Positions 46,624 to 54,704 of a stretch of DNA of 64,000 nt are shown here, piece by piece (positions within the stretch are counted from its first letter, which is position 1; the number at the start of each line of letters is the position of its first letter). The notes beneath the pieces are model-generated. The model saw only the letters and a program-made list of their open reading frames with translations. It did not search any database and had not been told where the DNA came from. The position numbers and the translations under genes are program-made. The stretch spans positions 62,001 through 126,000 of the forward strand of contig WNKV01000018.1 in NCBI GenBank assembly GCA_009720755.1, in the 5' to 3' direction. This stretch comes from Rhodoplanes serenus. Its GTDB lineage: Bacteria; Pseudomonadota; Alphaproteobacteria; Rhizobiales; Xanthobacteraceae.

Positions 46624-47625
46624 CTACCTGTTCCGCTCCAGCAGGGTGGCGGCCTCGGCGAAGGCATCCTTCGGCATCACCCCTTCGTAGTATTTCCAGA
46701 GCGCCTCGTTGGCGACCTTGGTCCAGCGGTCACGGTCGGCCTCCGACAACGCGACGATCTCCATGCCGGCCGCCCGCATGGCCGCCTTCTGCTTGTCGAG
46801 ATTCTCGGCGAACCAGCCGCGGGTCCAGGTCTGCGTCTCGGCCACGGCGCGCATCAGCACGTCCTGAGCATCCTTGCTCAGCCGGCTCCACGCCCGCTGA
46901 TTGACCACGATGCTGACGCCGCTGCGATACATCGGCTGGTCGATCAGGAACTTGCTGACGTTCTGCCAACCGTAACGAGTGAACGCATCGGCCACCGGCC
47001 AGCTGAACCCGTCGACGGTGCCGCGGTCCATGGCGAGGAAAATCTCGGCCGGTGGCAGGGTGATCGACTCGGCACCCGCGGCCTGGACGAAGTGGCGGGT
47101 CACCGGCGCCACCCGGATCTTCATGCCCTTGAGATCCTCGATGCGGGCGACGCGCTTGCGAGTGGTGATGTAATGGGTGCCGACCCCGAGGTCGCCGGCC
47201 GCATGGCCGAGGAAGCGCACGCCGCGTCGCTCGTAGAGCTTGACCATGAACTGATGCAGCGCGCTGCCGGGGCCGCCGTCGGGCGCCAGGAAGGGCGACA
47301 GCTCGGTGATGTCGCCGCCCGGCACCACGCCGGCCCAGTAGTTGGGCGCGCCGTACCACACATCGAACACGCCGTTGACCAGCGCCTCCGGCTGATCGAA
47401 CGGCGGCACCACGTCCTCGGCGCCGATGTAGCGGATGGCGACCTTGCCGGCGCCGTGCTGGTTCACCAGGTCCTTGAACTTGTGGCCGACATCGGCCGAC
47501 GGCGAGAAGCCCGGCGCCCACGATCCGACCATGCGCAGCGTGACGGTCTGCGCGGCAGTTTCCAATGGGGCCAAGGTCGCCGCACCGAGCGCGACCATCA
47601 GCCCGAGACACACCCTTCGATTCAC
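46624..47625 (-). CDS. TRAP transporter receptor (DctP-like), copy A
   Basis: The 333-residue periplasmic receptor has a signal peptide (VCLGLMVALGAATLAPLETAAQ) and a DctP fold (VTLRMVGSWAPGFSPSADVG; VNGVFDVWYGAPNYWAGVVPG; LKGMKIRVAPVTRHF). The R in KIRV matches the Arg that binds the ligand carboxylate in characterised TRAP receptors. GTG 47625 was chosen because GAGGAG lies seven bases upstream. It is the copy next to dctQ and closely resembles copy B upstream. Confidence 0.92.
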   Translation of the reverse strand: MNRRVCLGLMVALGAATLAPLETAAQTVTLRMVGSWAPGFSPSADVGHKFKDLVNQHGAGKVAIRYIGAEDVVPPFDQPEALVNGVFDVWYGAPNYWAGVVPGGDITELSPFLAPDGGPGSALHQFMVKLYERRGVRFLGHAAGDLGVGTHYITTRKRVARIEDLKGMKIRVAPVTRHFVQAAGAESITLPPAEIFLAMDRGTVDGFSWPVADAFTRYGWQNVSKFLIDQPMYRSGVSIVVNQRAWSRLSKDAQDVLMRAVAETQTWTRGWFAENLDKQKAAMRAAGMEIVALSEADRDRWTKVANEALWKYYEGVMPKDAFAEAATLLERNR

Positions 47626-47708
47626 GAGACGACTCCTCGACGGCGACGTGTTGTTGCAGGCGATCGGGGCCGCTGCCGCGACGGCAGCAGCCCGCACAGG
47701 CGGCGGCG

Positions 47709-48728
47709 TCAGCGCTTGCGCTCCAGCAGCGTCTCGGCCTTGGAGAAGTCGTCGGGTGTCATCACAGTCTGAAGATACTTCCAGAGCGATTCCTGCGCGG
47801 CCTCGGTCCAGCGGCGCTTCTCCTCGTCCGGGATCGACAGGATGCGCATGCCGCCGGCCTTCATCTTGTCGATCTGCTTGCCCTGCTGCTCGGCGAACCA
47901 GTCGCGCGTCCACGCCTGGGTCTGCTTCACCGCATCCATCACCACGGCCTGGAGGTCGGGCGGCAGCGCGTCCCACTTCTTCAGGTTCATCGCGATGCCG
48001 GTGCCGCTGCGGTACATCGGATGGTCGATCATGAACTTGGTGACGTTCTGCCAGCCGTAATTGGCGAAGCCGTCGGCGACCGGCCAGGTGAAGCCCTGCA
48101 CGGTGCCACGGTCCATGGCGAGGAAGATCTCGCTCGGCGGCAGCGTCACCGACTCGGCGCCGACACCCTGCACGAAATAGCGGGTGAGCGGCGGCACCCG
48201 GACCTTGAGGCCCTTGAGATCGGCGACCGCCTTGATCTCCTTCTGAGCGTGCAGGAAGTGCGAGCCGATGCCGGGCACGCCGGTGTAGTGGCCGAGGTAG
48301 CGGACGCCGCGCCGCTTGTACATCTCGCCCATGAAGTCGAACAGCGCGCTACCCGGACCCTGATCGGGGACCTCGAAGCTCGACAGCTCGGTGACGTAGC
48401 CGCCCGGGATGACGCCGGCCCAGTAGTTCGGTGCGCCGTACCAGACGTCGAACACGCCGTTGACCAGCGCCTCGGGCTGATCGAACACCGGCACCACGTC
48501 CTCGGCGCCGACATAGCGAATGGTCAGCCGACCCTTCGACAGCTCGCCGACCAGATCCTTGAACTTGTGCCCGACATCCGCATAGGGCGACACACCCGGC
48601 GCCCAGGCGCCCACCATGCGCAACGTGACGCGCTGCTGCGCCTCCGCCGACGGCGGACCGGCCAGCACCGCGAGACCGAGCGCCAGCCCGGCCAAACCGA
48701 GTTTCGTGACACCTCGCCTGCTCGCCAT
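47709..48728 (-). CDS. TRAP transporter receptor (DctP-like), copy B
   Basis: The 339-residue receptor parallels copy A over its whole length (VTLRMVGAWAPGVSPYADVG; YGAPNYWAGVIPG; LKGLKVRVPPLTRYF), with clear divergence, so it is an old tandem duplicate. The ligand Arg (KVRV) is kept. The ATG at 48728 follows GGGAGG; the frame upstream to 48845 is less protein-like. It is the first gene of the leftward TRAP-deacylase run and its promoter region carries the shared bipartite motif. Confidence 0.92.
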   Translation of the reverse strand: MASRRGVTKLGLAGLALGLAVLAGPPSAEAQQRVTLRMVGAWAPGVSPYADVGHKFKDLVGELSKGRLTIRYVGAEDVVPVFDQPEALVNGVFDVWYGAPNYWAGVIPGGYVTELSSFEVPDQGPGSALFDFMGEMYKRRGVRYLGHYTGVPGIGSHFLHAQKEIKAVADLKGLKVRVPPLTRYFVQGVGAESVTLPPSEIFLAMDRGTVQGFTWPVADGFANYGWQNVTKFMIDHPMYRSGTGIAMNLKKWDALPPDLQAVVMDAVKQTQAWTRDWFAEQQGKQIDKMKAGGMRILSIPDEEKRRWTEAAQESLWKYLQTVMTPDDFSKAETLLERKR

Positions 48729-48982
48729 CGCGGCAACCTCCCTGCGTTTTCCTGCCATGCCGCGACGTGGCGCGGCTGTTGTTAGAGGTCGCGGACACCC
48801 AGGCGGGCATCCGGCCGTTTTCCGCACGATACGGTTCGCATGCAATGCTGTCTACAATTCTTTTCACGTTGCATACAAATTTTGGCTTCGCTAGGCTCCC
48901 GCATGATCGTTCATTGCGATCGTCGGAAAGCCGTGCGCGCCGCTGCATCGTGGCGCCGCCGGCCGTCGGGTGAGGGCCGCCG
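48729..48982. other. Divergent promoter region of the TRAP and molybdenum hydroxylase operons
   Basis: This 254-base region separates leftward and rightward operons. It contains a locally AT-rich segment (48835-48885) holding the bipartite operator candidate. No gene. Confidence 0.7.
48849..48879. promoter_or_regulatory. Shared bipartite operator candidate, site A
   Basis: TGTCTACAAT (48849-48858), ten bases, then TTGCATACAAA (48869-48879). The same arrangement with the same spacing occurs at 57211-57240. Each half resembles ATTGT-nn-ACA/TTGnATACAA palindromes bound by FCD-class GntR proteins, in opposite orientation to each other. It lies between dctP copy B and the FAD-subunit gene. Confidence 0.65.
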
Positions 48983-49849
48983 ATGAGACCATCCAGCTTC
49001 CGCTATCACAAGGCAGAGAGCGTGGATCACGCGCTGGAGCTGCTGGCTCGCTTCGGCGAGGACGGCCGTCCGCTCGCCGGCGGCCAGAGCCTCGTGCCGA
49101 TGATGAACCTGCGGCTGGCGGCGCCCGAGCATCTCGTCGACATCGGCGGCCTGCCGCTCACCGACATCGCCTTCACCGACACGGCGATGCGGGTCGGCGC
49201 CCTGGTGCGCCACCGGCAGTACCTCGCCGAGCCGCGCGTGGCCCACCATTTCCCGGCGCTGCACGAGGCGGTCACCTGGATCGGCCATCCGACCATCCGC
49301 GAGAACGGCACCACCGGCGGCAGCCTGTCGCATGCCGATCCGACCGCCGAGCTGGCGCTGGCGGCGATGCTCTATGATGCGGTGATGATCGTGCGCAACA
49401 CCGCGGGCGAGCGGCGCATCGCGGCGGCCGATTTTTTCGAGGACGCCTACGTCACCGCGCTGCAACCCGGCGAGATGCTGGTCGCGGCCGAGTTCCCGCT
49501 GCCGCCCGTCGGCGCCGCAGGCGCCTTCGTCGAGTTCGCCGAGCGGCGTGGCGATTTCGCCATCGCGGCGATCGGCGTGTCGATCACCGTCGCCGACGGA
49601 CGCATCGCCACCGCGGCGATCGCCTGCTCGGGCGCCGAGCCGCGGCCGATCCGGGCGCCAGAGATCGAGATGATGCTGTCCGGCCGGCCGCTCACCGATC
49701 CGCAGTCGCGCGCCGCGGGACGCCGGCTCGCCGCCGCGATCGACCCGGTCGGCACGTTTCTCACCACCGCGGACTACCGCAAGGCCCTGATCGGCGAGCT
49801 GACCGCACGGGCCATCGACACCGCTTGCGCGAGGGCTGCGAGCCGATGA
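48983..49849 (+). CDS. Molybdenum hydroxylase FAD-binding subunit (CoxM/XdhB-like)
   Basis: The 288-residue subunit carries electrons from the iron-sulfur clusters to an acceptor through FAD. The FAD motifs AGGQS (32-36) and TTGGSLSHADP (110-120) are present, followed by the CO dehydrogenase flavoprotein-like C-terminal domain. Its stop overlaps the next ATG by four bases. Together with the next two genes it forms a complete three-subunit enzyme. Confidence 0.93.
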   Translation: MRPSSFRYHKAESVDHALELLARFGEDGRPLAGGQSLVPMMNLRLAAPEHLVDIGGLPLTDIAFTDTAMRVGALVRHRQYLAEPRVAHHFPALHEAVTWIGHPTIRENGTTGGSLSHADPTAELALAAMLYDAVMIVRNTAGERRIAAADFFEDAYVTALQPGEMLVAAEFPLPPVGAAGAFVEFAERRGDFAIAAIGVSITVADGRIATAAIACSGAEPRPIRAPEIEMMLSGRPLTDPQSRAAGRRLAAAIDPVGTFLTTADYRKALIGELTARAIDTACARAASR

Positions 49850-50346
49850 CGATCGACATCACCCTCACGGTGAACGGCACCGCCAGGACGGTGCGGGTGG
49901 AGCCGCGCCGGCTGCTCGCCGATGTGCTCCGCCACGACTTCGCGCTCTCCGGCGTCCATGTCGGCTGCGCGCACGGCGCCTGCGGCTGCTGCACCGTCCA
50001 TGTCGACGGAACGCCGCGCCTCGCCTGCCTCACCTTCGCGGTTCAATGCGACGGCAAGGCGATCCACACGGTGGAGAGCCTCGGCGGTGTCGACGCGACG
50101 CACCCGCTCCAGCAGGCGTTCTCGATCGAGCACGGCCTGCAATGCGGCTACTGCACGCCGGGCTTCCTGATGACGCTGGCGCCGTTCGTCGATGCCATGG
50201 TGGCCGAGCGCCGCGTGCCGGAGGACGCGGAGATCCGCGAGGCGATGAGCGGCAACATCTGCCGCTGCACCGGCTATCACGGCATCGTGGCGGCGGTCCG
50301 CCGGGCCGTCACCGAGCAGATCGAGACGGGGAGCGCCCAGCCATGA
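49846..50346 (+). CDS. Molybdenum hydroxylase 2Fe-2S subunit (CoxS-like)
   Basis: This 166-residue subunit has the N-terminal 2Fe-2S ligands C41, C46, C49 and C61 (GCAHGACGCC) and the C-terminal cluster ligands C100, C103, C139 and C141 (QCGYC, ICRC). The ATG at 49846 overlaps the FAD-subunit stop (ATGA) and is preferred to 49825. It overlaps the large-subunit start by four bases. Confidence 0.94.
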   Translation: MTIDITLTVNGTARTVRVEPRRLLADVLRHDFALSGVHVGCAHGACGCCTVHVDGTPRLACLTFAVQCDGKAIHTVESLGGVDATHPLQQAFSIEHGLQCGYCTPGFLMTLAPFVDAMVAERRVPEDAEIREAMSGNICRCTGYHGIVAAVRRAVTEQIETGSAQP

Positions 50347-52775
50347 CGAGTGCGGATCGTCGGCACCAGATCGGCGGAGCTGATCGTCCGCGTCACATCG
50401 GCGCGCGGGTCAGACGGGTCGAGGACCGCCGCCTTCTCTCCGGCGCGGCGCGCTATCTCGACGACATCCGCCAGCCCGGCATGCTGCATCTCGGCTTCGT
50501 GCGCGCCCAGGCGGCGCATGCCCGGATCACCGACATCGACACCAGCGCGCTTGCGGATCTCGGTGCCGAGATCCGGGTGTTCACCGGCCAAGACACAAGC
50601 GGCCTGACCATCAAGGCGCCCGCTGGGCACGACCCGAAGAGCGCCGCACTGCCGGACGGCCATCAAGGCTACTGGCGCATGCAGGACTCCGAGCAGCCGC
50701 TGCTCGCCGACGGCGTGGTGCGCTTCGTCGGCGAGCCGATCGCCGCCGTGCTGGCCGAAGACGCCTATGTGGCCGAGGACGCCGCCGAGCGGATCGCGGT
50801 CGCCTACGAGGCGCTGCCCGTCGTCGCCACCATGGCGCAGGCGCAGGACCCGTCGATCCCGCCGATCTTCGCGGGCTGGACCAGCAACGTCTATATCGAG
50901 CGGCAGATGGCGGGCGGCGATCTCGCGGCGGCACGCGCCGCCGCTGCCCATGTGATCCGCCGCACCTACTACAACCAGCGCCAGGCCGGCGTGCCGATGG
51001 AGGGCCGCGGCGTGGTCGCGGCCTACGATCCGGCCGACCGCGTCCTCACCGTGTGGTCGTCGACCCAGATCCCGCATCTCGTGCGCACCTACCTGGCCGA
51101 GGAGCTGGGCTTCCCCGAGTCGCGCCTGCGCGTCGTCGCGCCGGAGGTCGGCGGCGGCTTCGGGGTCAAGGGCCAGGTGTTCGTCGAGGAGGTGCTGGTC
51201 GCCTGGCTGGCGCTGAAGACGGGCCGCCCGGTGAAATGGGTGGAGGACCGGCGCGAGCACCTGGTCGCCAGCATTCATGCGCGCGACCACCTGCACACCC
51301 TCACCGCCTATGTGGCGGCCGACGGCCGGCTGCTCGGCCTCGAAGCCGACATCACGGTCGATGTCGGCGCCTACTCGACCTTCCCGTTCACCGCCGGCGG
51401 CGATCCCGGCATGGCCGCCAAGGTGCTGCCCGGCCCCTACGACATTCCGGCCTACGCGGCGACCTTCCGGGCGCTCGCCACCAACAAGTGCCCGCTCGGC
51501 ACCTACCGGGGCGTCGCCCGTCCCTCCGCGGTGTTCTCGCAGGAGCGGCTGATGGACGATATCGCGGCGGAGATCGGGATGGACCCGATCGAGCTGCGGC
51601 TGCGCAACGTCGTCCGCACCTTTCCCTACAAGAACGCGCTCGGCTTCTCCTACGACGAGGGTTCTTACGCCCAGGCGCTGGAACGGGTGCGCGACCTCGT
51701 CGCCGAGGACCGCGCCGCGGCACGCGCCTCGCGGGCGTCGGCCACCACGCGGATCGGCGTCGGCGTCGCCTGCTTCATCGAGCAGTCGTCGCACGGCACG
51801 CCCGACTTCACGCGGCGCCGGGTGCCGATCGAGACCGGCTATATCGCGGCGCGCGTCACGATGGAGCCGGACGGCGAGGTGACCGTCGATATCGGTCTCC
51901 AGAACCACGGCCAGGGCCACGAGACCGTGATGGCTCAGGTCGCCGCCGATGCGCTCGGCGTCGCCCCCGAGAACGTCCATGTGCGCCAGGGCGACACGCT
52001 GACGACGCCCTACTCGGTCGGCACTTGGGGCAGCCGCGGCGGCCCGCTCGGCGGCGGTGCCGTGCACGAGGCGGCGCTGAAGATCGCCGCCAAGCTGAAG
52101 GCGATCGCCGCCCACCTGCTCCAGACGGACGCGAGCCGCATTGCGCTCCACGGCGGCCGCGCCGTCGTGATCGGCAACGAAGGCAGCTACGTCGAGATCC
52201 GGCGGCTCGCCCGCATCGCGTTGCGCAATGTCGATCAGATGCCGGCCGGCATGGAGCCGGGACTCGAGGCGCAATGCAGCCTCGACGGCCCGGCCGACGG
52301 GACGTATTCCAACGCCGTGCACGCCGCCGTGGTGGAGATCGACATCGCCACCGGCAAGCTGCGGCTGCGCCGCTTCGTCGTGGTGGAGGACTGCGGCACC
52401 ATCCTCAACCCGCTGATCGTCGACGGCCAGGTGCGCGGCGGCGTCGTCCAGGGCATCGGCTCGGCGCTCCTCGAGCACTTCATCTATGACGAGGACGGCC
52501 AGCCGCTGACCACCAGCTTCGCCGACTATCTGATGCCGCTGGCGCCCGAGATCCCGAACATCGAGGTCCACCATATCGAGACGCCGACGCCGCGCACGCC
52601 GCTCGGTGCCAAGGGGCTCGGCGAAGGCGGCGCCATCGGGCCGCCGGCTGCCATCGCCAACGCGGTCGCCGATGCGCTCGGCGTTCCGGTGAGCGCGACG
52701 CCGCTCAACGCCAACACCCTCTGGACGCTGGCGGCCGACATCCGGGCAGCGGCCGAGACGGACCGCGACGGCTGA
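50343..52775 (+). CDS. Molybdenum hydroxylase large subunit (CoxL/XdhA-like, not CO dehydrogenase)
   Basis: The 810-residue catalytic subunit binds molybdopterin cytosine dinucleotide. It has GGGFGVKGQ, the active-site loop TYRGVARP (387-394) and catalytic E761 (KGLGEGGAIG). True CO dehydrogenase has VAYRCSFR with a copper-binding Cys in this loop; here the Cys is absent, so the enzyme should hydroxylate an organic ring or aldehyde. No coxDEF maturation genes are nearby. The start is fixed by the four-base overlap. The substrate is unknown. Confidence 0.92.
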   Translation: MTSADRRHQIGGADRPRHIGARVRRVEDRRLLSGAARYLDDIRQPGMLHLGFVRAQAAHARITDIDTSALADLGAEIRVFTGQDTSGLTIKAPAGHDPKSAALPDGHQGYWRMQDSEQPLLADGVVRFVGEPIAAVLAEDAYVAEDAAERIAVAYEALPVVATMAQAQDPSIPPIFAGWTSNVYIERQMAGGDLAAARAAAAHVIRRTYYNQRQAGVPMEGRGVVAAYDPADRVLTVWSSTQIPHLVRTYLAEELGFPESRLRVVAPEVGGGFGVKGQVFVEEVLVAWLALKTGRPVKWVEDRREHLVASIHARDHLHTLTAYVAADGRLLGLEADITVDVGAYSTFPFTAGGDPGMAAKVLPGPYDIPAYAATFRALATNKCPLGTYRGVARPSAVFSQERLMDDIAAEIGMDPIELRLRNVVRTFPYKNALGFSYDEGSYAQALERVRDLVAEDRAAARASRASATTRIGVGVACFIEQSSHGTPDFTRRRVPIETGYIAARVTMEPDGEVTVDIGLQNHGQGHETVMAQVAADALGVAPENVHVRQGDTLTTPYSVGTWGSRGGPLGGGAVHEAALKIAAKLKAIAAHLLQTDASRIALHGGRAVVIGNEGSYVEIRRLARIALRNVDQMPAGMEPGLEAQCSLDGPADGTYSNAVHAAVVEIDIATGKLRLRRFVVVEDCGTILNPLIVDGQVRGGVVQGIGSALLEHFIYDEDGQPLTTSFADYLMPLAPEIPNIEVHHIETPTPRTPLGAKGLGEGGAIGPPAAIANAVADALGVPVSATPLNANTLWTLAADIRAAAETDRDG

Positions 52776-52892
52776 TGCCGGCCGTCGCCGCTCTCGCCCC
52801 TCTTCGTCATGGCCGGGCCGCGACCCGGCCATCCATCAAAGGACGGACCAAGCTCTTCTGGGCTCATGCTGATTTCGGGTGATCAGTGCACC

Positions 52893-53023
52893 GTCATTCC
52901 GGGGCGCCGCGCAGCGGCGAGCCCGGAATCCAGCGGCAAACTCGGAGTTCTCGGCCGGATTCCGGATAGCCGCTTCGCGGCTTCCGGAATGACCACCAAA
53001 TTGATCAGCCGGCTCTCGTATCA
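52893..53023 (-). repeat. Stop-codon-anchored palindromic repeat, copy 3
   Basis: On the minus strand it starts with the TGA of the ammonia-lyase gene (53021-53023), then runs through hairpin 1 and hairpin 2 (ATTCCGGGC.CGCCGC/GCGGCG.CCCCGGAAT). From the TGA it aligns gap-free with copy 1 for 86 bases. It fills most of the 245-base spacer between two converging operons. Confidence 0.88.
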
Positions 53024-54208
53024 GTGGCCGCGCACGGGCTCGCCGTCGAGCAGCGCCCGGTAGACCTCCGGATCGGTCGCGCCCTCGGTGCCGAACAAGA
53101 GCACCCGGGAGCCCGCATTCAGGCCGAGCCGCGCCCGCATCTGCGGATCGCTCGCCGCCGCGATCAGCCCGGCGAGGCCGGCTGCACCCGACTCGCCGAT
53201 GGTCAGCGCCGGATCGCCGGCCTCGGGTCGCGCCAGGCGGCGCAGTGCCGCGATCGCCGCGTCGTCGCCGACGTCGAGATAGCCGTCCGCCCCCTTCTCC
53301 AGAATGCGCCAGGCGGTCAGCGACGGCTCGTAGCATTCCAGCATCGCCATCACGGTCGGCTCGCCGCCGTCGATGGCGATGCGGCGCCCGGCCGCGGCGC
53401 TCGCCTGAAGGCACGCCGCCCGCGCCGGCTCGACCACGACGAGGCGGGGCCGCGCCCCGTTCAGCCGGTCGAGGAAATAGCCGGCCACCACGGCGGCGAG
53501 GCCACCGACACCGCCCTGCACGAAGACATGCGTGGGATCGCTCTCCGACTGCTGCACGATCTCGTCGAGCATCAGCGTGTAGCCCTGCATCACCAGCCCC
53601 GGAATCTCTTCGTAGCCCTCGCGGGCGAAGTCGGAGACGGTAATCCAGCCTTCGCGCGCCGCCGCCGCGTCGGCCTCCGCCAACGACTCGTCGTAGTTGC
53701 CGGCGGTGCGGCGGATCTCGGCGCCGAACCGGGCGATCGCCGCCTCGCGTCCAGCCGAGACGCCGGCATGCAGGAACACGATGCAGCGGCATCCGAACTT
53801 CTCGGCGCCGGCCGCGACCGAGCGGCCGTGATTGCCGTCGGTGGCGCAGCTCACCGTCAGGCCGGCGGCCACCGCCCGCACCGCGGGAGAGGTCAGCTCG
53901 GAGGGCGCGACGGGACGGCCGAGCGCAGCGGCGGCGTGCCGCTGCACCAGCTTGGCCACCGCATAGGCGCCGCCGAGCGCCTTGAAGCTGCCGAGACCGT
54001 AACGACCGCTCTCGTCCTTGAGCGCGACGGCGCCGAGGCCGAGGCTGCGCGCGAGGCTCGGCAGCGCCACCAACGGCGTCGGCCGGTAGTCCGGGAATGC
54101 GGGGAGATAGCGCCGGGCCTCGTCGACCGCCGACACGCCGACGATCGCCGCCTCGTCGGCGCCGAGCGGACTGTTGCGGTTCGGCGACCTGTTTTCGATC
54201 AGCGTCAT
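53021..54208 (-). CDS. Diaminopropionate ammonia-lyase family PLP enzyme
   Basis: This 395-residue fold-type II PLP enzyme matches the DpaL/YgeX family, which converts 2,3-diaminopropionate to pyruvate and two ammonia. K76 (GSFKALGG) is the expected PLP lysine; CATDGNHGRSVA and FVQGGVGGLAA bind cofactor and phosphate. DESGRYGLGSFKALGGAYAV is very typical of the family. The ATG at 54208 starts MTLIENRSPNRN. It lies with a cupin and a thiamine-diphosphate enzyme on the same strand. A related ammonia-lyase for other diamino or hydroxyamino acids is possible. Confidence 0.9.
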   Translation of the reverse strand: MTLIENRSPNRNSPLGADEAAIVGVSAVDEARRYLPAFPDYRPTPLVALPSLARSLGLGAVALKDESGRYGLGSFKALGGAYAVAKLVQRHAAAALGRPVAPSELTSPAVRAVAAGLTVSCATDGNHGRSVAAGAEKFGCRCIVFLHAGVSAGREAAIARFGAEIRRTAGNYDESLAEADAAAAREGWITVSDFAREGYEEIPGLVMQGYTLMLDEIVQQSESDPTHVFVQGGVGGLAAVVAGYFLDRLNGARPRLVVVEPARAACLQASAAAGRRIAIDGGEPTVMAMLECYEPSLTAWRILEKGADGYLDVGDDAAIAALRRLARPEAGDPALTIGESGAAGLAGLIAAASDPQMRARLGLNAGSRVLLFGTEGATDPEVYRALLDGEPVRGH

Positions 54209-54337
54209 GCGGCACCTTTCCTGAACGCACGACGACGCGCCGCGAAGCGGCGCGCCGTCTCGGGGGTGAGCGGAGCATCGTCGCGGACGCGCGGCCGGGA
54301 TGCCGCACCGCCGGCGACGACGGCGGAAACGCCGTTT

Positions 54338-54670
54338 CTACTGCTTGATCGTGAACACCAGGCTGAGGCTGTCGGTGTTGCTCTTGTTGATCGTGTAGTG
54401 GGGATCGCCCGGCTCGAACAGGACGGCCTGGCCCTTGGTCAACGTGAAGGTCTCGCGCCCGGTCTCGAACGTCAGCTCGCCCTCGGCGACGTAGAACACC
54501 TGCGCCCAATCGTCGTGGTGGTGCAGCTCGCCGCCGCCGCCCGGCGGCGCCTTGGAGACCTGGACGCAGAAGTTGCGGCCCGCGAAGGGAACCACGTCCA
54601 GGACCTTCAAGCCGCCGAAGTGGTTCGGCGGCGTCACGCCCTCGTCGTTCCCGTTCTTCCAGATCTTCAT
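54338..54670 (-). CDS. Small cupin-domain protein
   Basis: The 110-residue single-domain cupin has both cupin motifs: G-x-LHHHDDWAQ-x-YV-x-EGEL and GQAVLFEPGDPHYTINKS, giving three or four His metal ligands. Small cupins act as isomerases, dioxygenases or ligand carriers. It is between the ammonia-lyase and the thiamine-diphosphate enzyme genes. Reaction unknown. Confidence 0.87.
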   Translation of the reverse strand: MKIWKNGNDEGVTPPNHFGGLKVLDVVPFAGRNFCVQVSKAPPGGGGELHHHDDWAQVFYVAEGELTFETGRETFTLTKGQAVLFEPGDPHYTINKSNTDSLSLVFTIKQ

Positions 54671-54704
54671 TCCAACGCTCCTCGTCGGGGGTCCGGAGCG
54701 GACC

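Noticed and set aside
48983-52775. Aerobic carbon monoxide dehydrogenase (coxMSL)
   Set aside because: The order and subunits fit, but the active-site loop TYRGVARP lacks the Cys of VAYRCSFR, and no coxDEF genes follow.
50277-52832. An 851-residue minus-strand frame opposite the molybdenum hydroxylase gene
   Set aside because: It mirrors CoxL-like codons, has no domain features, and the plus-strand gene has complete active-site motifs and start/stop overlaps with its partners.
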